Notes under the pieces: model-generated
The model's input: the letters and a program-made list of their open reading frames with translations, nothing else
Told to the model about the DNA's origin: nothing
Database searches by the model: none
Program-made: the position numbers and the translations under genes
From: Endozoicomonas sp. NE40
GTDB lineage: Bacteria; Pseudomonadota; Gammaproteobacteria; Pseudomonadales; Endozoicomonadaceae
Assembly (NCBI RefSeq): GCF_040549045.1
Contig: NZ_JBEWTB010000002.1
Coordinates: 1,767,501-1,831,500, forward strand
Direction: 5' to 3'
DNA: 64,000 bases
In this document: piece by piece, positions 51,329 to 60,315 of the stretch
Numbering within the stretch: the first letter of the stretch is position 1
How the letters are laid out: each line of letters opens with the position of its first letter

Positions 51329-52702
51329 ATGGCAAAATCGAAAACCCGCAAGGCCTACGTCTGCACCGAGTGTGGCAGCGAATCTGCAAAATGGCAGGGA
51401 CAATGCCCCGACTGTAAAGCCTGGAATACTTTTAAAGAGGTTAACCTTGGCCCTGCCGCTTCGCCTTCTATTGCTGCAGCTAATAAATCAGGCTTTGCCG
51501 GTACCCTGTCGGGCCTGCAAACGCTCAGCGAAGTGGATGTTGCCGAAGCACCACGTTTTTCCAGCGGCATGTCAGAGTTTGACCGTGTTCTGGGCGGAGG
51601 CTTTGTTAAGGGCAGCGCGGTTCTGATTGGCGGTCATCCCGGCGCAGGTAAAAGTACCATTCTGCTGCAGGTGCTTTGCCATGTTGCCCAACAAATGGAT
51701 GCGCTCTACGTTTCCGGCGAAGAATCATTACAACAGATCGCTGCCCGGGCCAGACGACTGGGACTGCCTACCGACCGGTTGAAAATGCTGGCTGAAACCA
51801 GTGCCGAAAATATTGTTGCGGTTGCCGAACAGCAAAAACCGGGCATTATTGTTATTGACTCGATTCAGGTCATGTTTATGAACGGTGTGGATGCGGCGCC
51901 CGGCGGCGTGGCCCAGGTAAAGGAGTCTGCGGCCTTTCTCACCCGTTTCGCCAAACAGACCGGAACCGTGCTGCTGATTGTCGGGCATGTTACCAAAGAC
52001 AACTCTCTGGCGGGACCAATGACACTGTCGCATATCATTGATACCCAGTTAATGCTGGGCAATACCGACGACTCCCGTTTCCGCATTATGCGCGCCACCA
52101 AAAACCGTTTTGGTCAGGTCAATGAGCTGGGTATTTTTGCCATGACGGAAACCGGTATGAAGGAAGTCAAAAACCCTTCTGCCATCTTCCTGTCCCGAAC
52201 CCCTGAACCCACTTCCGGCAGTATTATCAGCGTACTCTGGGAAGGTACCCGCCCGCTTCTGGTTGAAATTCAGGCACTGGTGGTTGAATCCCAGCTGGGC
52301 AACCCTCGTCGTGTCACCGTCGGTCTGGACCAAAATCGTCTGGCCATGCTGCTGGCAATCCTTACCCGACACGGCGGCATTTTCACCAGTGACCAGGATG
52401 TGTTTATCAACGTTGTTGGAGGCGTTAAGGTCAGTGAAACCTCTGCCGACCTTGCCAGCCTGCTGGCAGTGGTTTCCAGCCTGCGTGACACGCCGCTGCA
52501 ACAGGATCTGATCGCCTTTGGAGAAGTGGGTCTGGCCGGAGAGATCCGTCCGGTTGCCAATGGTCAGGAACGACTGGCAGAAGCAGCCAAGCACGGCTTT
52601 AAACGGGCAATTGTTCCGGTTGCGAATAAGCCCAGAAAGCCCATTGAGGGATTTGAAGTGGTGGGTGTCAGTAAACTGTCCGAAGCTCTGGAGGCGATTT
52701 AA
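51329..52702 (+). CDS. radA: DNA repair protein RadA
   Basis: DnaB-like helicase that drives branch migration in recombination. 457 residues. N-terminal zinc finger CTECGSESAKWQGQCPDC, RecA-like core with Walker A GGHPGAGKST, the RadA-specific ATKNRFGQVNELGIF, and the C-terminal Lon-protease-like domain (VGLDQNRLAMLLAILTRHGG, FGEVGLAGEIRPV). It stands alone, separated by about 110 bases from the exported protein gene. The ribosome site is weak. Confidence 0.97.
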   Translation: MAKSKTRKAYVCTECGSESAKWQGQCPDCKAWNTFKEVNLGPAASPSIAAANKSGFAGTLSGLQTLSEVDVAEAPRFSSGMSEFDRVLGGGFVKGSAVLIGGHPGAGKSTILLQVLCHVAQQMDALYVSGEESLQQIAARARRLGLPTDRLKMLAETSAENIVAVAEQQKPGIIVIDSIQVMFMNGVDAAPGGVAQVKESAAFLTRFAKQTGTVLLIVGHVTKDNSLAGPMTLSHIIDTQLMLGNTDDSRFRIMRATKNRFGQVNELGIFAMTETGMKEVKNPSAIFLSRTPEPTSGSIISVLWEGTRPLLVEIQALVVESQLGNPRRVTVGLDQNRLAMLLAILTRHGGIFTSDQDVFINVVGGVKVSETSADLASLLAVVSSLRDTPLQQDLIAFGEVGLAGEIRPVANGQERLAEAAKHGFKRAIVPVANKPRKPIEGFEVVGVSKLSEALEAI

Positions 52703-52717
52703 AGTCGCCGCTGGCCT

Positions 52718-55700
52718 TTATGGGGTATCGTATTCCCATGCCCCATAAAACGTTCCCATATCATCTTTGCTCTGTACACTGTGTTGATCATACCTGATCC
52801 AGTACTCCCAGAAGGCTGAATCTTTACTACCGTTGACGACAATGACCTTTCCCCTCTCGCAATGACTGGGGTTAATATCAGCCCAGTTTAGATAAGTGAA
52901 CACTTTCTTGTTCGTTTTCGTGTCCCCCCCCGTGCATTGCGATACAAACTGATCATCTGTTTTTGATGACCCCAGAATGGTATACCCCTTTCTATCCAGC
53001 CGGTAAGGCCAGACATCGTGCCATTCCAGCTGCCCCGAAGTGATATCCCATACGGGAAGGAAAGCGATAACCCGATCCTGATTCCCAAGCTTAATATCTC
53101 TTCCTCTGACAACAACAAAGTTTTCAGCCCGGGAACGTTTTGCAAGCAGCTTGCTGACCGCTTTTCGACTGCATTCTTCCTGCCACTTTCCATCAGGCAT
53201 GAAGCCACAATAGTCGACTATGCCGCTGACTATTTCTCTGAATAAACCTGCCTGGCCACCGGCTATCCAGGCAGATCTGATCCCCTTTATCATCTGCAAC
53301 CACTGCTCTTCTGTGATTTGACCCAGCAGATGATGTCCCGAATGCACCATTAAAAGACGGCGACCCTGTAGTTTTTCTTTTTTTCTCTCAGCCTTCGAAA
53401 GAGCCTTTTGGTTCACAGGGCCCATACTTCCCTGCTTGAGACTGACCGAAAAAATACGATAGTCCACAACCCTGTGTTCCTCAGATAATTCATCCAGCAC
53501 CTGCAGGATGTCGCGGTTCAATCCGTCGTCATTGTCCAGGCTTGCACAAAGATGCCTGATATAGCGATGACTGAATTTTTCACAATCAACAGGAGCCTGT
53601 CCCCAGAAACCTCTCATTTTATAACCGAAATAACCTGCGGCAACAGCTATCAGGCCTTTGTACCAATGATTGTCACGAGCATCCTGGATTTGCTGTTTCC
53701 TGCCTTTAAGGTCAGGTTTTGTATTGACACCCGTTTTTTTATGTTGTTCTTCGGCACTTTTCTCAAGATCACCGGGTGCGGTAATAAGACTGCCATCCAC
53801 ATTGTGAGGTTGAGAATTTTCATTATTATACTTTTTTAAAATCAGATTTTCTCTGCCAATATCTTTTATGTTTTTTTCCAACACTCCAATTTTATTATTT
53901 AATTCCTTTTTCTTTGCTCTTAAAAGCTGTTGCTCACCCTCCATTTTTTTTATCCTGCCTTTAAGCCCTGAAACTACAGTATCCATTGATCTTTGATTAA
54001 GTTCCTTTTTTAAAGAGCTTATCTTTTTTTTCTGCTTTTCATTTTCTTCCACACCCGTCTGAATAAGCTGCTTTGACTCTTTCACTGCTTCAGTCAGCTG
54101 TTTGTTTTCAGAAGACAGGCTTATATGTTCTGACTCCTTCGCTGCCAGAACTTCTTCTAACTCCGATACCTTATCACCCAGACGTTCATTTTCTGAAGAC
54201 AAGCTTGCATGTTCTGAATCTTTCTCTATAAGAACTTTTTCTAACGTCGACACCTTATCACTCAGGCGTTTATTTTCTGGGGGCAGACTTGCAAGTTCCG
54301 AATCCTTCGCTAAAAGTGTTTCTTCTAACGCCGATATTTCATCATCCAAACGTTTATTTTCAGAAGACAGGCTTGCATATTCTAAATCCTTTATTGAAAG
54401 ATCCTGTCCTAATCTCGATACTTCACCACCCAGATGTTTATTCCTAGAAGACAGGACTGCTCTTTCTTCTGCACCTGCACGCATATGCTGCGCCATGTTA
54501 TGCATTTCACCATTCAGGCGTTGATATTCAGTAAGCAGTCTGCCATATTCAGAACCTCTAATTAAAAGCAATTGTTTTAACCTGGATACCTCATTACCCA
54601 AAAATTTTTTTTCAGAAGACAGGACGGCTCTTTCTTCCACACCTGCATGAACATGCCGTACTGATTCAAACATTTCGTTAATCAGACGTTGATTTTCAGC
54701 AAGCAGTTTGACCTGTTCCGAATCCTTTATTAAAATATTTTTTTCTAAGTTAGACACTTCACCCTTCAGATATTCATTATTAGCAGACAGTGTTTGAACA
54801 CTCAGATTCAACTCCAACATTTCACTACTCAGACACTTATTATCAGAAAACAACCTGTCTATTTTTTTTGTTTTTTCTCCAATTTCTTCAAGCAGCTTTG
54901 ACTCATTATCATCCATGACTTTATTCTTAGCAGATAAGCTTTTTATTTTATTATCTTTGTTGTTTATTTCTCTCATTAGCTTGAGGCTTTTTTCATCACT
55001 CTTCTTTTGTAGTATCTTAAGACTGGACTTTTTTTCTTCTTCAGTTTTAGATATACGCCCGGACAAATACTCAACATTTTCAAGTGCTTTTTTTAACTCT
55101 ACCTTTGTTCCATAAAACTGACTGTACAGTGATTTAATTTGTTTTTCCTGACTATCTACTTCCTTAGTCAGTTCGGCATTCTGAACTTGCAGCTTTATAC
55201 TTTCCAAACGACTTCTGAATACAATATTTTCAGGAAAAACTTTATTAAGCAAAAGAATACGACCCCAGTGCTTACCCTCCTTTCGTATGGTATTGGTACC
55301 ACGCTTCCGAGCTTCAAAGCATAACCCTCTGTTAACACACTCACTAATCACTTCTGCCTCTGTAGTAAAAGATGGCACCCTTTCAGAATTAACCATAGCT
55401 ACATCCAGGTTCGGAAGATAATCATTGAATTTTCCCCATCCACCAACCCCTTTAAAATAAAAAGCACTATGCATATAAGGTGCATTCTCATTATTTTTCT
55501 CGGGAAAGGTAAATAACAAATTTTCTTGTTTAAAATTTGAAATTTCAAACCCAGAACCTTCAAGTTTTTCTTCCATATATTTTTTAAAAATATCAACATG
55601 GTCAAATAGCCACGCTAAGAAAACATCAATATCATTTGTAACAGGCAGGTTCCCCTCATGCAGAGATCCTTGATGGAGGGGATTTTTGAGGAAAAACAGT

Positions 55701-57481
55701 CTTGCTAACCATCCACCATAAAAACGACGTTCTATTTTTTTTTCGGTACAGAAGCTTGCGATAATCCATTCCAGATCATTTTGCAATTTTCTAATTACAA
55801 AGGCAAATTCCCTGAACTCATAAAATCTTTTCAGAATTGTGTTGAACATTGCCTGAGTCATTTTTACGGTATACTCTTCACTCATGCCGGTCTCATTAGA
55901 AGAAGCAGACTGGCCGGCAAAGAGGGAAGGATTGATATAACGAGCAAGGCGCCTGCTTACCACCATTGGCCATTGGTCACTGGTCACTCCCTCAACAGGC
56001 AAAATCTGAAGCATACCTGCACTGCTTAACGTATAAACTAAGTCTTCGACATTCTGCAATGTCACAGCAAGTGAAGCTTGTCCATTAATCCCGCTATTGT
56101 AATAAAAAGACCCTGTTGCCCGCCGCAGAAGACTCTTTGGAGCGGTCATGTAATCCGGTAACTTAGTATCAGCGGGAAATGGAGGCTTCTCATCATCTCT
56201 ATCTTCTTTTTTTCTCCAGGGTGTTCCAGCAGCCTTTTTATCTGCCATGCTGGACGTATGTTTCGTACTTTGCCTGATGATTGGTCTGTCTCCAGATCCG
56301 GAAGACGCCCCCCCTGATCTGGGTGCCTTTCTTATATGTGACTCCGGGACATTATCGGGGAAATAAATCGGCTTACCCTTCCAGTCAGGGCAATACAGAT
56401 AGCCAGAATTAATTGCTGGAATAATTGCGTTCTTTATATCTGAGCCGGCCTCTGGATGCCTTATGGAAAGTGCTTTGGAAAGTACTTTAAACACCGGTTC
56501 GGACGCTAAAAAAGAAGACTGGTACCATCCTATAAACAGCCTGTTAAACTCTGCGATCGCCATAGCAGTGTTTGCCGCCAGCAGTCGCTGACTCAACCAC
56601 TGAGGAACCGTCAGCTCTATCGGCACCCCCGATTCTTCAGATTTCATCGAACCGGCTAACTGAATGGTTAAATCGGTTGTTGTACTTCCTTCTTCAGGTT
56701 CGCTCCAGGCAATTTGCCAGTAGCGTTCAATATTCATCCCGTCAAATCGCTTTATCCAGTAGATACCACTGTCACTACCCACTTCGTAGGTGTTGGTTGA
56801 ATTGTCACGGTCTGGAAGAGTGATTGAGAATGTTATTCCCGATGCATCCTGCTGCAAAACTTCCAGTTCTGCTCTCCAGTCATGACTCCTTACCGTTGAC
56901 TGGCCCGGTGATAAGTGCTGCGCCATCTCAGTAACATAAGCTACCAGACTGTGCAGAGTGCCAAAATTTTCCCGCTGTAACTGATAGTGTGCTTCGACCT
57001 CTATCTGTGTCTGATAACCAAGCACCGGATTGGTTGTACAGGCTTCAGAAGTGGCACTGGGTATCGCGGCAGTCTTCCATTCGGGATCAGAAAGCAGAAG
57101 CCCGGAAAACAAAAGTCCAGAAACCCATTGTTGAAACCTGTCGCATAGATGGAAGAAAAGCACAATACTGGAAATCAGGCTATAAGCCCGAAAATCAGAA
57201 TAGACTGTCTGTTTTCGGGGCAAGCAGGCGTTCTTATAAAAGCTGTCTGGCAACAGGAGCGCAAAAGACACCGCCAGTTGGAGAACTGCTGCCGACTCCA
57301 GACTCTTAAGATCCAGCGGAACCTTTATTGAAACACCCGGAACAGAGAACTCTGCATGATAGAGCGCAGCATCCTCTGACGTTGTAGCAGCGAAAAGACG
57401 AGCGGAGTGTATGCCGGACACCAGCAAAAACAGAAAGAGCAGTTGTAAGAAAAGCGTACCTGTTTTTATTCTAAGCAGCAT
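52718..57481 (-). CDS. very large exported coiled-coil protein with possible LicD-like domain
   Basis: 1587 residues. Signal peptide FLQLLFLFLLVSGIHSARLFA. Residues 30-560 are unassigned, with a serine/glycine-rich linker near 380-420. At about 590-700 FYGGWLARLFFLKNP, LHEGNLPVTNDIDVFLAW and a distant LPNLDVAMVNSE resemble LicD/fukutin or nucleotidyltransferase motifs (GGxLLG...DIDV). Residues about 755-1215 are coiled coil, including four copies of a 28-residue unit (LSSENKRLxDKVSxLExV). A hydrophobic segment near 1270 (KGLIAVAAGYFGYKM) and an unassigned C-terminal 300-residue region (VDYCGFMPDGKWQEECSRK, FVVVRGRDIKLGNQDRVIAF) follow. No homologue recognised as a whole. Surface- or host-directed role is likely. 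Confidence 0.6.
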   Translation of the reverse strand: MLLRIKTGTLFLQLLFLFLLVSGIHSARLFAATTSEDAALYHAEFSVPGVSIKVPLDLKSLESAAVLQLAVSFALLLPDSFYKNACLPRKQTVYSDFRAYSLISSIVLFFHLCDRFQQWVSGLLFSGLLLSDPEWKTAAIPSATSEACTTNPVLGYQTQIEVEAHYQLQRENFGTLHSLVAYVTEMAQHLSPGQSTVRSHDWRAELEVLQQDASGITFSITLPDRDNSTNTYEVGSDSGIYWIKRFDGMNIERYWQIAWSEPEEGSTTTDLTIQLAGSMKSEESGVPIELTVPQWLSQRLLAANTAMAIAEFNRLFIGWYQSSFLASEPVFKVLSKALSIRHPEAGSDIKNAIIPAINSGYLYCPDWKGKPIYFPDNVPESHIRKAPRSGGASSGSGDRPIIRQSTKHTSSMADKKAAGTPWRKKEDRDDEKPPFPADTKLPDYMTAPKSLLRRATGSFYYNSGINGQASLAVTLQNVEDLVYTLSSAGMLQILPVEGVTSDQWPMVVSRRLARYINPSLFAGQSASSNETGMSEEYTVKMTQAMFNTILKRFYEFREFAFVIRKLQNDLEWIIASFCTEKKIERRFYGGWLARLFFLKNPLHQGSLHEGNLPVTNDIDVFLAWLFDHVDIFKKYMEEKLEGSGFEISNFKQENLLFTFPEKNNENAPYMHSAFYFKGVGGWGKFNDYLPNLDVAMVNSERVPSFTTEAEVISECVNRGLCFEARKRGTNTIRKEGKHWGRILLLNKVFPENIVFRSRLESIKLQVQNAELTKEVDSQEKQIKSLYSQFYGTKVELKKALENVEYLSGRISKTEEEKKSSLKILQKKSDEKSLKLMREINNKDNKIKSLSAKNKVMDDNESKLLEEIGEKTKKIDRLFSDNKCLSSEMLELNLSVQTLSANNEYLKGEVSNLEKNILIKDSEQVKLLAENQRLINEMFESVRHVHAGVEERAVLSSEKKFLGNEVSRLKQLLLIRGSEYGRLLTEYQRLNGEMHNMAQHMRAGAEERAVLSSRNKHLGGEVSRLGQDLSIKDLEYASLSSENKRLDDEISALEETLLAKDSELASLPPENKRLSDKVSTLEKVLIEKDSEHASLSSENERLGDKVSELEEVLAAKESEHISLSSENKQLTEAVKESKQLIQTGVEENEKQKKKISSLKKELNQRSMDTVVSGLKGRIKKMEGEQQLLRAKKKELNNKIGVLEKNIKDIGRENLILKKYNNENSQPHNVDGSLITAPGDLEKSAEEQHKKTGVNTKPDLKGRKQQIQDARDNHWYKGLIAVAAGYFGYKMRGFWGQAPVDCEKFSHRYIRHLCASLDNDDGLNRDILQVLDELSEEHRVVDYRIFSVSLKQGSMGPVNQKALSKAERKKEKLQGRRLLMVHSGHHLLGQITEEQWLQMIKGIRSAWIAGGQAGLFREIVSGIVDYCGFMPDGKWQEECSRKAVSKLLAKRSRAENFVVVRGRDIKLGNQDRVIAFLPVWDITSGQLEWHDVWPYRLDRKGYTILGSSKTDDQFVSQCTGGDTKTNKKVFTYLNWADINPSHCERGKVIVVNGSKDSAFWEYWIRYDQHSVQSKDDMGTFYGAWEYDTP
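54105..54440. repeat. 84-base tandem repeat inside the coiled-coil gene, four copies
   Basis: The element TTTTC-GAAGACA-GCTT recurs at 54105, 54189, 54273 (diverged) and 54357, exactly 84 bases apart. It encodes 28 residues, or four heptads, per unit. In-frame units of this size let coil length change by recombination. Confidence 0.9.
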
Positions 57482-57610
57482 CTGCCCTACACCCTTTTTA
57501 AGGCTCCCAGTATAGACCTCAAATCAAGGCTTTCTCCTCTGAATTGTCTGCCAATACCTGATGGCACACGGTATACTTCGGCTCCATTGAGGATCAGACA
57601 GGAGGCCATC

Positions 57611-58228
57611 ATGCTCAAAGGTCTATACGGTGTTACCGACAGCCATCTGCTACCCGACGACAACAGCCTGCTGCACGCAGCAGAACAGGCTTTGCATGGT
57701 GGTATGAAGGTTCTGCAATATCGCGATAAAAGCGACGACCAGGGAAAACGTCTGCGTCAGGCCGGAGCCCTGAAAGTACTCTGCCACCAGCATCAGGCGA
57801 TCCTGATTATTAATGACGACGTAGAACTGGCAGCGGCCGTTGAAGCCGATGGCGTACACGTCGGCCAGAGTGATGCGTCCGTTGCCGAAGCCAGAAGCCG
57901 TCTGGGCGATTACGCCATTATCGGTGTCAGTTGTGGAGGCTCTATAGAGCTGGCACAAAAAGCCGTTGACGCAGGTGCCAACTACATCGCCTTTGGCAAA
58001 TTTTTCGACTCCAGAACCAAACCGGATGCCAAAACCGCCAGTCTCTCAGTGCTGCCAGAAGCCAAACAGCGTTTTGAAGTACCTGTGGTAGCTATTGGCG
58101 GCATTACCGTAGATAATGCTTCCCAAATAATAGAGGCAGGCGCGGACATGGTCGCTGTTGTAAACAACCTGTTTGCGGCATCCGACATCCAGCTCCGGGC
58201 TCGTGAACTGAGTGGATTTTACCAATAA
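57611..58228 (+). CDS. thiE: thiamine-phosphate synthase
   Basis: Joins the pyrimidine and thiazole moieties to thiamine phosphate. 205 residues from the ATG at 57611, which has GGAGG five bases ahead; an upstream in-frame start (57587) is poorer. TIM barrel with LYGVTD, VLQYRDK, IINDDVELAAAVEADGVHVGQSD, IIGVSCGG, YIAFGKFFDSRTK and PVVAIGGITVDNASQ. No TPP riboswitch upstream. It is followed after 11 bases by hemL, which is unusual pathway mixing but a known neighbourhood in gammaproteobacteria. Confidence 0.95.
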   Translation: MLKGLYGVTDSHLLPDDNSLLHAAEQALHGGMKVLQYRDKSDDQGKRLRQAGALKVLCHQHQAILIINDDVELAAAVEADGVHVGQSDASVAEARSRLGDYAIIGVSCGGSIELAQKAVDAGANYIAFGKFFDSRTKPDAKTASLSVLPEAKQRFEVPVVAIGGITVDNASQIIEAGADMVAVVNNLFAASDIQLRARELSGFYQ

Positions 58229-58239
58229 GGAAAACATTC

Positions 58240-59541
58240 ATGGCTCGATCCGACAACCGTTCCAACGCTTTGTTCAGTGAAGCGCAGCAAGTCATTCCCG
58301 GTGGAGTAAATTCACCCGTTCGCGCGTTTAAAGGCGTTGGTGGCAAACCCGTTTTCTTCCAGAGCGCCCTCGGAGCCCATGTAAAGGACGTTGACGGCAA
58401 TGAGCTTATTGATTATGTCGGTTCATGGGGGCCAATGATTCTCGGCCATAACCATCCGGATGTGGTGGCTGCTGTGCGAGAACAGGCATTGCAGGGGCTG
58501 AGTTTTGGTGCGCCTACTGCGCTGGAAACCGAACTGGCCCTGAAGGTGCGCCAGCTGTTCCCGTCTATGGAGCTGCTGCGAATGGTGAACTCTGGTACCG
58601 AAGCCACCATGAGTGCCATTCGTCTGGCTCGCGGCTTTACCGGCCGGGATCGCATCATCAAGTTTGAAGGCTGCTACCACGGTCATTCCGACTCTCTGCT
58701 GGTTAAAGCCGGTTCCGGCGCCCTGACCCTGGGCGTACCCAGTTCTCCCGGTGTTCCTGAAGCACTGGCAGAAAACACCATAACCCTGACCTTTAATGAC
58801 CTGGATTCTGTCGAGGAAACCTTCAGTGAAGTGGGTTCTGAAATCGCCTGTATTATCGTTGAGCCTGTCGCTGGCAATATGAACTGCATTCCTCCGGTTC
58901 CGGGCTTCCTGCAGGGGTTACGTCGAATCTGTGACGAACACGGAGCCCTGTTGATTTTTGACGAAGTGATGACCGGCTTCCGGGTAGCCCTCGGGGGCGC
59001 TCAGGCGTATTACGACATCAAACCTGATTTAACCACTCTCGGCAAGATCATCGGTGGCGGACTGCCTGTGGGTGCCTTTGGAGGTCGCCGGGATGTCATG
59101 AAGCACCTTGCGCCACTGGGGCCGGTTTATCAGGCAGGCACCTTGTCAGGTAATCCACTGGCCATGGCGGCAGGTCTGGCAACGCTGAACAATATTGTTC
59201 AGCCGGGCTTTCATGACGACCTGACCGACAAGGCAGAACAACTGCTGAAAGGGTTCAGGCATCAGGCGGACCTGGCAGGAATTCCTTTGCGAACCGTTCA
59301 GGTGGGGGCCATGTTTGGCCTGTTCTTTACCGAACAGGAAACGGTGGAACGATTCGATCAGGTGATGGCCTGTGACAGCGAACTGTATGGACGCTTCTTC
59401 CATGCCATGCTGGACGAAGGGGTTTATCTGGCTCCTTCTGCCTTTGAAGCCGGTTTCATTTCTGCCGCCCACTGTGATCAGGAAATAGAACAGACCGTTG
59501 CTGCCGCTGGCCGGGCTTTTCAATCTTTATTAAACCCTTGA
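58240..59541 (+). CDS. hemL: glutamate-1-semialdehyde 2,1-aminomutase
   Basis: PLP enzyme forming 5-aminolevulinate in the C5 haem pathway. 433 residues. NSPVRAFKGVGGKPVFFQ near the N-terminus, LGHNHPDVVAAV, MVNSGTEATMSAIRLARGFTGRDRIIKFEGCYHGHSD, LIFDEVMTGFRVALGGAQ, and the PLP lysine in LTTLGKIIGGGLPVGAFGG. Ribosome site AAGGA nine bases before the ATG. Probably co-transcribed with thiE. Confidence 0.98.
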   Translation: MARSDNRSNALFSEAQQVIPGGVNSPVRAFKGVGGKPVFFQSALGAHVKDVDGNELIDYVGSWGPMILGHNHPDVVAAVREQALQGLSFGAPTALETELALKVRQLFPSMELLRMVNSGTEATMSAIRLARGFTGRDRIIKFEGCYHGHSDSLLVKAGSGALTLGVPSSPGVPEALAENTITLTFNDLDSVEETFSEVGSEIACIIVEPVAGNMNCIPPVPGFLQGLRRICDEHGALLIFDEVMTGFRVALGGAQAYYDIKPDLTTLGKIIGGGLPVGAFGGRRDVMKHLAPLGPVYQAGTLSGNPLAMAAGLATLNNIVQPGFHDDLTDKAEQLLKGFRHQADLAGIPLRTVQVGAMFGLFFTEQETVERFDQVMACDSELYGRFFHAMLDEGVYLAPSAFEAGFISAAHCDQEIEQTVAAAGRAFQSLLNP

Positions 59542-59625
59542 ATTACTCTTTATCACCGGGCGTAATGACTAATTGTTCACTGAGTACTCGTTCATTGAAA
59601 GATAGCTCTTCGCTCATGGCTGTTT

Positions 59626-60252
59626 ATGATTTCTCTTGCTATGTCTGATGCGGTGCTGGCTTTTGCCAGCGCCTTTCCTGTTTTCCTTTTATCCCAGCAA
59701 AAGGACTTTGACCCGGCGCACAAGCTGCCTGCCAAAGCCGCTTTGTTTGGCTTTCTGCTGATGGCAATCGGAGCCGGGCTAGGGGTACTAAAGTACGGTT
59801 TTTCCTCTGTCTGGGCAGGGCCTTACTGGATGTTCAACAATATTGCCACCTTTATGTCCCCTCCCCTGGTCACTATTGCCATGGTGCAGATTCTGATGGC
59901 AAAGTTCTGGAGTGCCGCAGCCTGGGGAAGAACGATTCTGGCGATCTGCCTGCTGTTCGAAGTGTCGCGCTGGTATGGGGTGGAAACGGTTTACCGGGAT
60001 CTGCAACTGACACTGTGCATAGTCGCAGGTCTGGTGATGGTCACCCGTTCCTACATGAGCGCAGGTACCAAAGTCCTGATTATGGTGTCCTTTGCCAGTT
60101 TCTTTGTCGGTGGCATGCTGATTGGCAATGAAGGCACCATTGCGGGCTATCTGCGCCTGAACCTGTTTCGTTACTTTATCGCCCTTGGCAACCTGATGCT
60201 CGGTACCGGGCTTTACTTTCTGCTCCGCCAGAAAAAGCCAGAAAAGCTCTGA
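59626..60252 (+). CDS. membrane protein of unknown function
   Basis: 208 residues with about six or seven hydrophobic segments (for example AALFGFLLMAIGAGLGVLKY, TILAICLLFEVSRWYG, VLIMVSFASFFVGGMLIG, LGNLMLGTGLYFLL). I do not recognise the family. An alternative ATG at residue 6 is possible. Downstream of hemL by 84 bases, same strand. Confidence 0.75.
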   Translation: MISLAMSDAVLAFASAFPVFLLSQQKDFDPAHKLPAKAALFGFLLMAIGAGLGVLKYGFSSVWAGPYWMFNNIATFMSPPLVTIAMVQILMAKFWSAAAWGRTILAICLLFEVSRWYGVETVYRDLQLTLCIVAGLVMVTRSYMSAGTKVLIMVSFASFFVGGMLIGNEGTIAGYLRLNLFRYFIALGNLMLGTGLYFLLRQKKPEKL

Positions 60253-60315
60253 ATCTGTCTATTGCTCGCAGCCTATACTTGGCGTATTCATTAATACTTT
60301 TGCAGGGAAGCAATT

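Noticed and set aside
54102..54524. 140-codon plus-strand frame over the coiled-coil repeats
   Set aside because: It is created by the 84-base repeat on the opposite strand; the coiled-coil reading is continuous over 1587 codons.
57482..57610. possible TPP riboswitch before thiE
   Set aside because: No CTGAGA or ACCTGATCTGGATAATGCC-type segments are present.
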